From: DAOTYE01 sp034434915
GTDB taxonomy: Bacteria > Chloroflexota > Dehalococcoidia > Dehalococcoidales > RBG-16-60-22
Reading direction: 5' to 3'
Assembly: GCA_034434915.1 (NCBI GenBank)
Contig: DAOTYE010000049.1
Span: forward strand, 1-37,771
Length of the DNA: 37,771 nucleotides
Made by a program: the position numbers and the translations under genes. Below, in pieces: positions 1 through 7,858 of the stretch (positions are counted from its first letter, which is position 1; each line of letters begins with the position of its first letter). The notes under the pieces are model-generated. The model was not told the origin of the DNA, made no database searches, and was given only the letters and a program-made list of their open reading frames with translations.

Positions 1-455
1 TCTTCCACATAGCCACGGTCGGCATTTGAGGGCAGTTTAACACCCTTTGGATACCATTCTTTTAGTTCATATTTGTTCAGTTCTTCCGGTGTGGCGCGGC
101 GCACGAAGTCAACAATCGGCGCCATTTCCTCTTCCACCTGACGGTATGCGTCCCAGTATGCGCTGAGGTCAACGGGAGCAATACAGGTCTGTCTGGTAAT
201 GAAAACTGCCAGCGGGTCCAGGTCAAGACAGACGGTGCGCCTTCTGTTAGTTAATGCTTCTACGGCAGTAACGCCGCTCCCGCAGAACGGGTCAACCACC
301 AAGTCACCCTCAGAGGAGAAGTGGCGGATATACTCGCCCACCACATTGGAAGGTTGCTTAGTGTAATATGGATGTATCTTATAGTGCCACGCTTTTGATT
401 TTTCGGCGGGGAAAGCGCGGGTAATCGGCTGAGCTACTTTTGTCGCAGTTGCCAT
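1..455 (-). CDS. DNA methyltransferase (N4/N6 DNA methylase domain), 5' part only
   Basis: The reading frame is open from an ATG at 453-455 to the window edge, giving about 151 residues; the C-terminal part lies outside. Residues about 44-60 carry a DPFCGSG motif preceded by a hydrophobic strand, followed about 20 residues later by an LDLDPLA segment. These are motif I (S-adenosylmethionine binding) and motif II of amino-DNA methyltransferases. An N-terminal tract that places a Tyr/Pro-rich segment just before motif I is typical of this family. The catalytic (S/D/N)PPY motif is not in the visible part and should lie beyond the edge. No restriction gene is visible next to it, so it may be solitary or part of a system outside the window. 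There is no clear ribosome-binding site before the ATG. Confidence 0.8.
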   Translation of the reverse strand, partial: MATATKVAQPITRAFPAEKSKAWHYKIHPYYTKQPSNVVGEYIRHFSSEGDLVVDPFCGSGVTAVEALTNRRRTVCLDLDPLAVFITRQTCIAPVDLSAYWDAYRQVEEEMAPIVDFVRRATPEELNKYELKEWYPKGVKLPSNADRGYVE

Positions 456-479
456 TGTATTTTATTTGAATTAATTTAA

Positions 480-508
480 TTTATACCTCTTTACCCCAAA
501 CCTGTAAA
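480..508 (-). promoter_or_regulatory. Promoter of the DNA methylase gene
   Basis: On the minus strand TTTACA (503-508) is followed after 17 bases by TATAAA (480-485). The start codon at 455 lies about 25 bases downstream of the -10, so the leader would be short and has no Shine-Dalgarno sequence. The surrounding 456-500 stretch is very AT-rich. It also separates the methylase from the SDR gene that ends at 524. Confidence 0.5.
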
Positions 509-523
509 GCTTAATAACTTCTT

Positions 524-1291
524 CTACGCCGCGGAAATCCCCCCGTCTACTACGATTGTCTGCCCGGTGACATAAGCTGACATATCGGAGGCAAGATAGA
601 GCGCGGCATTGGCGATGTCAGACAGCTCGCCCCACTTTTTCATCGGCACCGTGGCGAGGATTTCGGCGGAGGCGGTGGGATTCTTCCAGAAACGTTCGGT
701 GAGCCGGGTCTTTATCCAGCCGGGCGCGATGGCATTCACCCGTATATTGTGGTCAACAAGCTCCAGAGCCAGCACGCGGGTGAGCATGATGACCGCCGCC
801 TTGGAGACGCTGTAGCTCACCCTGCCCGTCGCCGCCACCAGGCCGCGCATAGAGGCAATGCTGATGATGTTCCCGCCTTTCTTCCGCGCAATCATCAGCT
901 TGCCCACTTCCCGCGAGCAGATATAGTAGCCGCGCAGGTTCACATCCATCACCTTGTCCCAGTCCTCCGCGCTATGCTCGGCGAACGATTTCACAATGGT
1001 GGTGCCGGCGTTGTTCACCAGTATATCAATGCCGCCGAATTCATCCGCCACCTTCTTCACCATGTCTTCAATCTCTTCTTTGCGGGAAACGTCCGCTCTG
1101 ACCGCCAGCGATTTCCTGCCCAGCGCACGGATTTCCTTCGCCACCTGCTCAATTTCCTCCTGAGTACGGCTCGCCACCGCCACGTCTGCGCCGGCTTCCG
1201 CGAAGGTCAGGGCAATGGCTTTCCCGATTCCCCTCCCACCCCCGGTAACAAGGGCTACTTTTCCAGAGAGAGATAAATCCGGCAAGCTCAT
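524..1291 (-). CDS. SDR family NAD(P)-dependent oxidoreductase
   Basis: This is a classical short-chain dehydrogenase/reductase of 255 residues, the usual length. The cofactor motif TGGGRGIG is at 16-23, NNAG at 93-96, and the catalytic Ser147, Tyr160 and Lys164 are all present. An Arg at 42, just after the second beta strand, hints at NADP(H) preference. It resembles FabG and gluconate or glucose dehydrogenase relatives, but the substrate cannot be read. Its ATG overlaps the gyrA stop codon by four bases (ATGA), and a perfect AGGAGG lies 8 bases upstream inside gyrA, so it is translationally coupled as the last gene of the gyrA operon. Confidence 0.92.
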   Translation of the reverse strand: MSLPDLSLSGKVALVTGGGRGIGKAIALTFAEAGADVAVASRTQEEIEQVAKEIRALGRKSLAVRADVSRKEEIEDMVKKVADEFGGIDILVNNAGTTIVKSFAEHSAEDWDKVMDVNLRGYYICSREVGKLMIARKKGGNIISIASMRGLVAATGRVSYSVSKAAVIMLTRVLALELVDHNIRVNAIAPGWIKTRLTERFWKNPTASAEILATVPMKKWGELSDIANAALYLASDMSAYVTGQTIVVDGGISAA

Positions 1292-3771
1292 TTTTTTACC
1301 TCCTTTTTCTTTTCACCGCTCTTTTCTTTGTCCTCGGTGAAAGCTGTGATTGCCACCACTTTATCATCCCCGTCCAGCTTCATAACCCGCACCCCCTGGG
1401 TGCTCCTGCCCATACAGGTAATGCCTTTCCTGGGGTCTTTCTCTTTCACCGGCGTGCAGGTCATGATGCCTTCTGCGGAAATTATCATCACCAGTTCCTG
1501 CGCCGTGACCACCCGTGCCGCAGCCACTTCTCCAGTCTTCTCCACCACCTTGAACGTCTTAACTCCTTTGCCGCCGCGGTGCTGTCTGGGGTATTCTGAT
1601 AGTGCCGTCAGCTTGCCATAGCCGCCGCTGGTCATGACCAGCAGGAACGCCTCTGGGTCCACCCTGTCCATACTGACGACATGGTCCCCCTGAACCAGGC
1701 GTATGGCGCGCACGCCGCCGCTCGTCCTTGAGGCCGGCCGCAGGCTTTTGACCGGAAAGCGGATGGACATACCCTTCTGCGTTACCAGAATCACGTCATC
1801 CTGGTCCGTGGCTAAGCATGAGGCGACCAGCTCATCACCCTCCGGCAAGTCTGTGGCGATGAGACCACTGCTACGCACCGCCGCAAAATGCGTCACCGCC
1901 GTCTTTTTGATTTCCCCCTGATAAGTTGCCATCAGGATGAAGGTGCCTTCTTTGAACTCAGTCACATCAACCATGGCGGTCACCCGCTCCCCTTCTGAAG
2001 TGGGGAAGAGGTTAATAACTGCTGTCCCGCGGGAAACACGGGAGGTGTCCACAGGAAGCTCATGACATTTGAGGCTATACACCTTGCCTCTATTGGTGAA
2101 GAAAAGGATGCTGTCATGGGTATCAGCTACCGCCAACAGCTTGACGGCGTCCTCCTCCCTGGTCACCATGCCGATGATGCCCTTGCCGCCGCGGTGCTGG
2201 GGGGTGAAGAGGCGGGCGGGCACACTTTTGACATAGCCGCGGTTGCTCAGGGTGACTACCATCCGCTCGTGGGGGATGAGGTCTTCTTTGTGGAAATCTC
2301 CCGCCTCCTCGGCGGTAATCTGGGTACGGCGCGCATCGCCATACTTTGACTTAAGGTCAGCCACGTCCTCTTTGATGAGGAAGTAAATCCGCTTGGGGTT
2401 GGCGAGCAGGTCCTCCAGATAGGAAATGTTCTTCAAGACCCCGGCATACTCATCCAGAATCTTCTGCCGCTCCAGATTGGCAAGCCGCCGCAACTGCATG
2501 TCAAGAATTGCCTGTGCCTGAAGCTGGGACAGGCCGAACTCCGCCATGAGGTGCTGGCGCGCCACCTCCGCCGTCTCTGATTTTCTGATGGTGGAAATGA
2601 TGCGGTCCAGGTTGTCCAGCGCAATTTTAAGGCCTTCAAGGATGTGGGCACGCTCCTTAGCCACCTTAAGCTCAAACTTTGAGCGGCGGGTGATGACCTT
2701 ATGACGGAAATCTATGTAGTACTGGAGCGCCTCTTTCAGGCTGATGACCCTGGGCTGTCCGTCAACCAGGGCAAGCATATTGACGAAAAAGGCGGACTGC
2801 ATGGCGGTGTGCTTGAACAGGTTATTGAGCACCTGCTCCGGATAGGACTCCCGTTTAAGCTCCACGACGATGCGCATACCCTGGCGGTCAGACTCATCAC
2901 GCAGGTCGCTGATGCCTGTGATTTTCTTCTCCTTGACCAGCTCCGCAATGTTCTCCAGCAGGTCAGCTTTATTTATCTGGTACGGAAGCTCAGTGACGAT
3001 AATCTGGCGCCTTCCTGTGCCGGGTATATCCTCAATGCGCGCCTTAGCCCGCACCACCACCTTGCCATGTCCGGTGGCATAGGCATTCCTGATGCCTTCC
3101 TGCCCCATGATAATGCCCGCGGTGGGGAAATCAGGACCTTTGATGAACTGGAGCAGGTCATCAACCATCACATCCGGATTATCAATAAGGTGGGAGATGG
3201 CGTCACACACCTCGCTGAGGTTATGCGGTGGGATATTGGTCGCCATGCCCACGGCGATTCCGGAGCTCCCGTTGAGCAGGAGATTGGGGATGCGCGATGG
3301 CAGGACTCTCGGCTCCTTCAGGCTGTCATCAAAGTTGGGCATGAAGTCCACGGTGTCTTTGTCAATGTCAACGAGCATTTCCGTGGCGATTTTTGAGAGG
3401 CGGGCTTCAGTATAGCGCATCGCCGCCGGCGGGTCATTATCTATACTGCCGAAGTTGCCCTGCCCGTCAATGAGCGGGTAGCGCATGGAAAAGTCCTGCG
3501 CCATGCGCACCATGGCGTCATATACTGAGGCATCACCATGCGGGTGATATTTGCCCAGCACCTCACCGACAATGCGGGCGCTCTTGCGGTGAGGTGAATC
3601 AGGACCCAGTCCCATGTCATTCATGGCGTACAGAATGCGCCGGTGTACTGGCTTCAGCCCATCACGCACATCAGGTAAGGCGCGGGAAACAATCACGCTC
3701 ATGGCGTAGTCAAGGTATGAGCTACGCATCTCATCTTCAATATGTATTGGCTTGACGGTGCCTGTGACCAT
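1288..3771 (-). CDS. gyrA: DNA gyrase subunit A
   Basis: The protein has 827 residues, the usual GyrA length. It cuts and rejoins DNA within the gyrase A2B2 complex to introduce negative supercoils. The active-site tyrosine is Tyr120 in an AMRYTEARLS context. The breakage-reunion domain fills about 1-490 and the beta-pinwheel domain the rest. The GyrA box appears as QHRGGKG at 525-531, which favours gyrase over ParC; a second QHRGGKG is at 730-736. In the quinolone-resistance region the residue matching E. coli Ser83 is Ala81, while Asp85 matches Asp87. The gene follows the TPR gene by 15 bases, has an AGGAGG upstream, and overlaps the SDR gene downstream. Confidence 0.98.
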   Translation of the reverse strand: MVTGTVKPIHIEDEMRSSYLDYAMSVIVSRALPDVRDGLKPVHRRILYAMNDMGLGPDSPHRKSARIVGEVLGKYHPHGDASVYDAMVRMAQDFSMRYPLIDGQGNFGSIDNDPPAAMRYTEARLSKIATEMLVDIDKDTVDFMPNFDDSLKEPRVLPSRIPNLLLNGSSGIAVGMATNIPPHNLSEVCDAISHLIDNPDVMVDDLLQFIKGPDFPTAGIIMGQEGIRNAYATGHGKVVVRAKARIEDIPGTGRRQIIVTELPYQINKADLLENIAELVKEKKITGISDLRDESDRQGMRIVVELKRESYPEQVLNNLFKHTAMQSAFFVNMLALVDGQPRVISLKEALQYYIDFRHKVITRRSKFELKVAKERAHILEGLKIALDNLDRIISTIRKSETAEVARQHLMAEFGLSQLQAQAILDMQLRRLANLERQKILDEYAGVLKNISYLEDLLANPKRIYFLIKEDVADLKSKYGDARRTQITAEEAGDFHKEDLIPHERMVVTLSNRGYVKSVPARLFTPQHRGGKGIIGMVTREEDAVKLLAVADTHDSILFFTNRGKVYSLKCHELPVDTSRVSRGTAVINLFPTSEGERVTAMVDVTEFKEGTFILMATYQGEIKKTAVTHFAAVRSSGLIATDLPEGDELVASCLATDQDDVILVTQKGMSIRFPVKSLRPASRTSGGVRAIRLVQGDHVVSMDRVDPEAFLLVMTSGGYGKLTALSEYPRQHRGGKGVKTFKVVEKTGEVAAARVVTAQELVMIISAEGIMTCTPVKEKDPRKGITCMGRSTQGVRVMKLDGDDKVVAITAFTEDKEKSGEKKKEVKK

Positions 3772-3786
3772 AATTAAGGGAACCTC

Positions 3787-4608
3787 CTAATCCTCCTCAT
3801 TTTCCATGTCATCGCCGAAGTCTTCTGCTTCTTCCGCCAGAAAATCACTTTCCTGCCCGCCAATGATGGTATAGCCAGGCTCTCCAGCCAGCTCATCAGC
3901 CAGCTCAGATTCCATGCGGAAGACGCGCTCCTCTACGTATGGCTTAACCTCCTCCAGACCCTTGGTGGGGAAGGATTGCTTGCCTGCCAGGTTCGGGTGC
4001 TGGTATGTCTCCCGGATGATAACCGTCATCCCCTCCTCAGTGGAGCTGACCACAGAGGCGGCATACTGGTTGCCGCCTTCTATGAGCTTGACCAGGCGCT
4101 GGGCGTGCTTGGGCTCAACCTTCCCCAGATACTCACCGTAGGCATTCTCCACGATAAGGTTGTGGTTTTCCACTCTCAGCGTTACCCGGTCGCCAGCAAT
4201 CATCTTTGCCCGGATTTCCTGCGGCGCCAGAGACTCAAGGTTCACCACGCCCGCTTTGCCGATTTCCTCAATGAACTTATGAGGCTCTACCTTGCGGTAG
4301 CCGCCTTCAAGGTTCACCGGCGCGGCTTTGCTCAGATAGTTCAGGCGCTGCAGGTTTTTCTGGGCGATGGTGTTATACTGGTCAATTTCAAGGGCTTTGC
4401 GGTACGCCTCTTTTGCCCGGTTATACTCACCCAGTTCCATGTAAGCCCGTCCCAGACGATTATAGGAATCCACATCGTTCGGGAAGTTCTCTATGATGAC
4501 TTCATTTGCCGCAATAGCCTCACGCCAGCGACCCTGCATGGCAAGCTCAATCGCCTGCTTACTGCGCTGACGTTTCAAGCGTGTCAATTTTTCTTCTTGA
4601 TAGGTCAT
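3787..4608 (-). CDS. Tetratricopeptide repeat protein
   Basis: The protein has 273 residues from the ATG at 4606-4608. A longer frame reaches a TTG at 4677, but the ATG has a GGGGAG upstream and starts a convincing sequence. The first 30 residues are basic and helical, then two to three TPR units follow (about 20-100), with the typical small/large residue pattern, e.g. a Tyr-Asn-Arg-Leu-Gly stretch. The C-terminal part is a less clear alpha/beta domain with a very acidic tail. TPRs act as protein-binding scaffolds; the partner is unknown. It is the first gene of the operon with gyrA and the SDR. No signal peptide is seen, so it should be cytoplasmic. Confidence 0.85.
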   Translation of the reverse strand: MTYQEEKLTRLKRQRSKQAIELAMQGRWREAIAANEVIIENFPNDVDSYNRLGRAYMELGEYNRAKEAYRKALEIDQYNTIAQKNLQRLNYLSKAAPVNLEGGYRKVEPHKFIEEIGKAGVVNLESLAPQEIRAKMIAGDRVTLRVENHNLIVENAYGEYLGKVEPKHAQRLVKLIEGGNQYAASVVSSTEEGMTVIIRETYQHPNLAGKQSFPTKGLEEVKPYVEERVFRMESELADELAGEPGYTIIGGQESDFLAEEAEDFGDDMENEED

Positions 4609-4655
4609 GTGTATCCCGACTCCCCGAGTTACTTCACTCAATTTAAAGACTTCCC

Positions 4656-4684
4656 ATTCTACTCTAACTTTTCTCAAGACACAA
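4656..4684 (-). promoter_or_regulatory. Promoter of the TPR-gyrA-SDR operon
   Basis: On the minus strand TTGTGT (4679-4684) is followed after 17 bases by TAGAAT (4656-4661), about 50 bases upstream of the TPR gene ATG. The -10 matches consensus at five of six positions, the -35 at only three. A small inverted repeat (TTCAGG/CCTGAA, 4696-4717) lies just upstream, between this promoter and the end of the flavoprotein gene. It lacks a T-run, so it is not a clear terminator. Confidence 0.4.
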
Positions 4685-4719
4685 GCGAGCTCAAGTTCAG
4701 GTCATACCTCGCCTGAAAA

Positions 4720-6234
4720 TTATTTCTTTGGCGCTTCTGCCACCGCGTTTTCCGCCGCTATCCGCCCGAAGGCGATGCATTCCCCCAGGTTGCCCCCTCC
4801 CGCCGGATAGAGCATACCATACACTGAGCCGCACTCTCCTGCCGCATAAAGTCCGGGAATGGGTACGCCGAAGGGCGTCACCACCTGTGACCGGCTGTTC
4901 CGGCGCGGTCCTCCCTGAGTATTTGAGCCGCCGGGGAATAACCTGACGGCATAAAACGGCGGTTTGTCCAGAGGCACAAGTTCCAGATGGCTCCTGCCGT
5001 AGTCCGGGTCTTCCCCTGCCTGACAGTGCTCATTCCACCGCCGCACCGTGCTCTCAAGAGCCGCCGCCGGCACACCTATTTTCCCCGCCAGCTCGGCGAT
5101 TGTCTCACCGCGGATAATCCACCCCTTCTCCAATTCCACCGAGTTGTCCCGGCTCCATTTATAAAGCTGTTCCGGACCTGAGGGACCGCTGGTGAGCTGA
5201 GCGAGACAGCCACAATCCATCCGCCTCTGGTCACAGATATAATAGCTGGGTACTCTGGGATATTCCAGCTTATGTGAGTCATACCATGCCAGCTCATAAT
5301 AGGCGGCGTGCGGCTTCAACTGCTCATTCAAATAGCGCCTGCCGTATTTATCAACAATGATGAACCCCACCGTTAGCTTTTCTTTTTTTGCCCGCATCTG
5401 TTGCTGGCTCCAGCCCCCGCCGCTGAAATCAATGAAAAAGGCTACCGGGAAATCAGGGAATTTAGCGCACAGGCGGGCTGAGGCACAGTTCATATGCCAC
5501 AGGTCAGCGCCCGCTTCCTGCGCCATCCTGATGCCATCGCCGGTATTGGCGGTGCCGCCGGTAAAATAAACCGGGTATGGTCTGAGATACTGCAGTTTCA
5601 TCTCCTCATTCTCTTCAAAGCCGCCGGTGCACAGCAAAACCGCCCGCGATGCTTTAATATGCACTTCCTTTGGCTTTCCCTTGCTGAAATCAATCGCCCT
5701 CACGCCGATGATTTGTCCCCGCTCATCAGTCAGCAGGCGTTCTGCGGCCGTCTGATACCTGATTCCAATCTTGCGGGATTTCACCTGCTCATACATGAAC
5801 TGCATCAGGCGCCTGCCGTTCCCCTGGTACTTCCATGACGCCATGCTCTCTGCGCCGGGAAGCTGGGGGAACTCTCCCCCCTTAGTAAAGAACGCAATCT
5901 TACCACCCAGGTTCTGCATCCAGTCCTTGTTCTGGACACAGTATTCCGCCCAGGCACGTATTGTTTCTGCATCAGTCCACGCCATTTCATGCGGGTTTAC
6001 CGCGCATAGCGCCGTCATGTATGTTAGCGCACCATTGACATCAGAGGGAGACAGGAATATCCCCATGGAGATGCTACTGCATGAGCAGTGGGAGTCAGCA
6101 CTCTGCTTTTCCAGTATCAGGGCGCTGGCGCCAAGGTCATGCGCAGTGATGGCAGATACCGCCCCGGCAAGCCCGTAGCCCAGGACAGCTATCTCTGTCT
6201 CAGTATCCCATTTCACCCGCTCCGGAACCAGCAT
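4720..6234 (-). CDS. FAD-dependent oxidoreductase (fumarate reductase/KstD flavoprotein family)
   Basis: The protein has 504 residues from the ATG at 6232-6234, chosen because an AGGAGG lies about 6 bases upstream; an upstream TTG frame would add 19 residues without support. An N-terminal Rossmann motif GYGLAG (about 19-24), with the acidic end of strand 2 in an ILEK context, marks FAD binding. The C-terminal LYAAGECG...GGNLGECIAFGRIAAENA-type region is the second FAD contact of this family (Pfam FAD_binding_2). Members reduce or oxidise C-C double bonds, as in fumarate reductase, urocanate reductase and 3-ketosteroid dehydrogenases. No heme, Fe-S or membrane-anchor subunit is adjacent and no signal peptide is seen, so the substrate and electron partner are unknown. 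Confidence 0.85.
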   Translation of the reverse strand: MLVPERVKWDTETEIAVLGYGLAGAVSAITAHDLGASALILEKQSADSHCSCSSISMGIFLSPSDVNGALTYMTALCAVNPHEMAWTDAETIRAWAEYCVQNKDWMQNLGGKIAFFTKGGEFPQLPGAESMASWKYQGNGRRLMQFMYEQVKSRKIGIRYQTAAERLLTDERGQIIGVRAIDFSKGKPKEVHIKASRAVLLCTGGFEENEEMKLQYLRPYPVYFTGGTANTGDGIRMAQEAGADLWHMNCASARLCAKFPDFPVAFFIDFSGGGWSQQQMRAKKEKLTVGFIIVDKYGRRYLNEQLKPHAAYYELAWYDSHKLEYPRVPSYYICDQRRMDCGCLAQLTSGPSGPEQLYKWSRDNSVELEKGWIIRGETIAELAGKIGVPAAALESTVRRWNEHCQAGEDPDYGRSHLELVPLDKPPFYAVRLFPGGSNTQGGPRRNSRSQVVTPFGVPIPGLYAAGECGSVYGMLYPAGGGNLGECIAFGRIAAENAVAEAPKK

Positions 6235-6281
6235 TGCTCCCTCCTTTGCTGACCCCAATAATTTTATCGCTTCTGGTGCGG

Positions 6282-6310
6282 ATTGTAACAATAAAAGACC
6301 TTATCTGCAA
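6282..6310 (-). promoter_or_regulatory. Promoter of the FAD oxidoreductase gene
   Basis: On the minus strand TTGCAG (6305-6310), 17 bases, TACAAT (6282-6287). The likely start site is about 40 bases upstream of the ATG at 6234, leaving room for the AGGAGG. It is divergent from the promoter of the NifU-like gene, with the two cores about 30 bases apart. Confidence 0.5.
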
Positions 6311-6341
6311 TATGTTTCTGACGGGACAACCGCCAGATAAT

Positions 6342-6371
6342 TTGACTGCTATCTCCGCTCAAGGTTACAAT
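6342..6371 (+). promoter_or_regulatory. Promoter of the NifU-like gene
   Basis: TTGACT (6342-6347), an 18-base spacer and TACAAT (6366-6371), each box matching the sigma-70 consensus at five of six positions. Transcription would begin near 6378, about 27 bases before the start codon, with AAGGAG at 6393-6398 as the ribosome-binding site. Confidence 0.55.
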
Positions 6372-6404
6372 GAAGTAGAGACAATAATTGTTAAGGAGCT
6401 TATC

Positions 6405-6623
6405 ATGCGTGAGAAAGTTGAAGCCACCCTCAATAAGATACGCCCGGCGCTCACCCGCGATGGTGGCGATGTGGAACTCGTGGCGGTGGAAGATGGCACG
6501 GTGAAAGTGCGCCTGACCGGTGCCTGCGCCGGATGCCCCATGTCCACCATGACCCTGCAAATGGGGATTGAGCGTATCCTGAAGCAGGAAATTCCTGAAG
6601 TCAAAAAAGTGGTGGCAGTCTAA
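6405..6623 (+). CDS. NifU C-terminal-domain Fe-S cluster scaffold protein
   Basis: The protein has 72 residues and is essentially a single NifU-like/Nfu domain. The cluster-binding CxxC is Cys41-Ala-Gly-Cys44, preceded by the family's typical TRDGGDVELVAV-like strand and followed by a helix ending in a basic, hydrophobic tail. Such stand-alone Nfu domains carry and deliver [4Fe-4S] clusters to apo-proteins. The frame is open further upstream, but the ATG at 6405 has AAGGAG six bases before it and a promoter directly upstream, so it is a free-standing gene. It ends 7 bases from the convergent aspartate kinase stop. No other Fe-S assembly gene is nearby. Confidence 0.92.
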   Translation: MREKVEATLNKIRPALTRDGGDVELVAVEDGTVKVRLTGACAGCPMSTMTLQMGIERILKQEIPEVKKVVAV

Positions 6624-6630
6624 TTTCTCC

Positions 6631-7854
6631 CTACTCCTTCGTTTCTACCTCAAACGCCCGGTGCAGGGCACGGACAGCCTCTTTCACCTGACTTTCATCA
6701 ATGATGCAGGTAATGCGTATCTCTGACGTCGTGATAAGCTGGATATTGATGCCTTTCTCCGCCAGCGTCTGGAACATCCTTGCCGCATAGCCGGGAGTGT
6801 TCTGCATTCCGGTGCCGATGATGCTCACCTTGCCGAGCTTGGCATCGCTTATCACGTCTTTCGCCCCTATCTGTTTCACAATCGGCTGGACCACTTCCAG
6901 GGCTTTCGCCAGCTGACCTCTGGAAACGGTGAAGGTCAGGTCAGTCACATTGCCGGCAACGCCCACGTTCTGGACAATGGTGTCCACGCTGACGCCGGCT
7001 TTCGCCAGTGGTCCAAAAATCGCCGCCGCCACGCCCGGACGGTCAGGTACGCTGACCATGGTCACCTTAGCCACATCCAGGTCATAGGCGACGCTCCTCA
7101 CCTTATTTCTTACTTCCATTGAAACCCCTCCGTGAATCAGTGTGCCGGGATTGTCTGTAAAGCTTGATGCCACCAGGATGGGTATATTATACAACTGCCC
7201 GAGCTCTATTGCACGCGGGTGCATCACCTTCGTGCCGTAGGTCGCCAGCTCAAGCATCTCCTCATAGCCTATCTCGTCAAGCCGGCGCGCCTCAGGCACC
7301 ACCCGCGGGTCAGCGGTGAAGATGCCTTCCACGTCAGTGTAGCGTTCGCAGACCTTTGCCTTGAGCACCGCGGCAAGAGCCACGGCTGAGGTGTCTGAGC
7401 CACCTCTTCCCAGTGTAGTGATATCCATGCCATCCGTAATGCCCTGGAACCCAGCGACGATGACGATTTTCCCCGCCTGAAGCTCCTGCTTGAGACGCCG
7501 CGTGTCAATCTTCAGAATGCGGGCGCGGCTGAAGTCAGCATCAGTCCTGATTCCCGCCTGGGCGCCGGTAAGGCTGACGGCGGGATAGCCCATATCATGG
7601 AGCGCCATGGCAAGCAGGGCGGCAGAGACAATCTCTCCCGTTGAGAGGAGCAGGTCAAGCTCGCGGTTATCCGGCTTGGCCGTAACCTGCTTTGCCAGCT
7701 TGATTAAATCATCAGTGGTATCACCCATGGCAGAGACGACGACGACGACGTTATCACCGCGGTCCTTCACCCGCGCAATGCGCCGGGCGACGCTTTTGAT
7801 TTTCTCCGCGTCTGCCACCGATGTGCCACCGTATTTCTGGACGATAAGCGCCAC
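6631..7854 (-). CDS. lysC: Aspartate kinase
   Basis: The protein has 407 residues, the normal length of a monofunctional aspartokinase. It phosphorylates aspartate at the head of the lysine, threonine and methionine pathway. The kinase domain starts with KYGGTSV (7-13) and includes a GRGGSDTSA segment; two ACT domains occupy about 265-407, including VSIIGTGM, and normally mediate feedback inhibition by lysine or threonine. The start is GTG, with GGGAGG eight bases upstream. It lies 4 bases after the stop of the ApgM-type gene, so the two are co-transcribed. A run of GAC/GTC triplets at about 7735-7750 encodes consecutive valines of the first beta strands. Confidence 0.97.
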   Translation of the reverse strand: MALIVQKYGGTSVADAEKIKSVARRIARVKDRGDNVVVVVSAMGDTTDDLIKLAKQVTAKPDNRELDLLLSTGEIVSAALLAMALHDMGYPAVSLTGAQAGIRTDADFSRARILKIDTRRLKQELQAGKIVIVAGFQGITDGMDITTLGRGGSDTSAVALAAVLKAKVCERYTDVEGIFTADPRVVPEARRLDEIGYEEMLELATYGTKVMHPRAIELGQLYNIPILVASSFTDNPGTLIHGGVSMEVRNKVRSVAYDLDVAKVTMVSVPDRPGVAAAIFGPLAKAGVSVDTIVQNVGVAGNVTDLTFTVSRGQLAKALEVVQPIVKQIGAKDVISDAKLGKVSIIGTGMQNTPGYAARMFQTLAEKGINIQLITTSEIRITCIIDESQVKEAVRALHRAFEVETKE

Positions 7855-7858
7855 AGGA

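Noticed and set aside
2701..3396. A 231-codon frame antisense to gyrA
   Set aside because: Shadow of the conserved gyrA breakage-reunion domain; no independent evidence.
7735..7751. GAC triplet repeat in lysC
   Set aside because: It simply encodes successive valines in a conserved beta strand of aspartate kinase.
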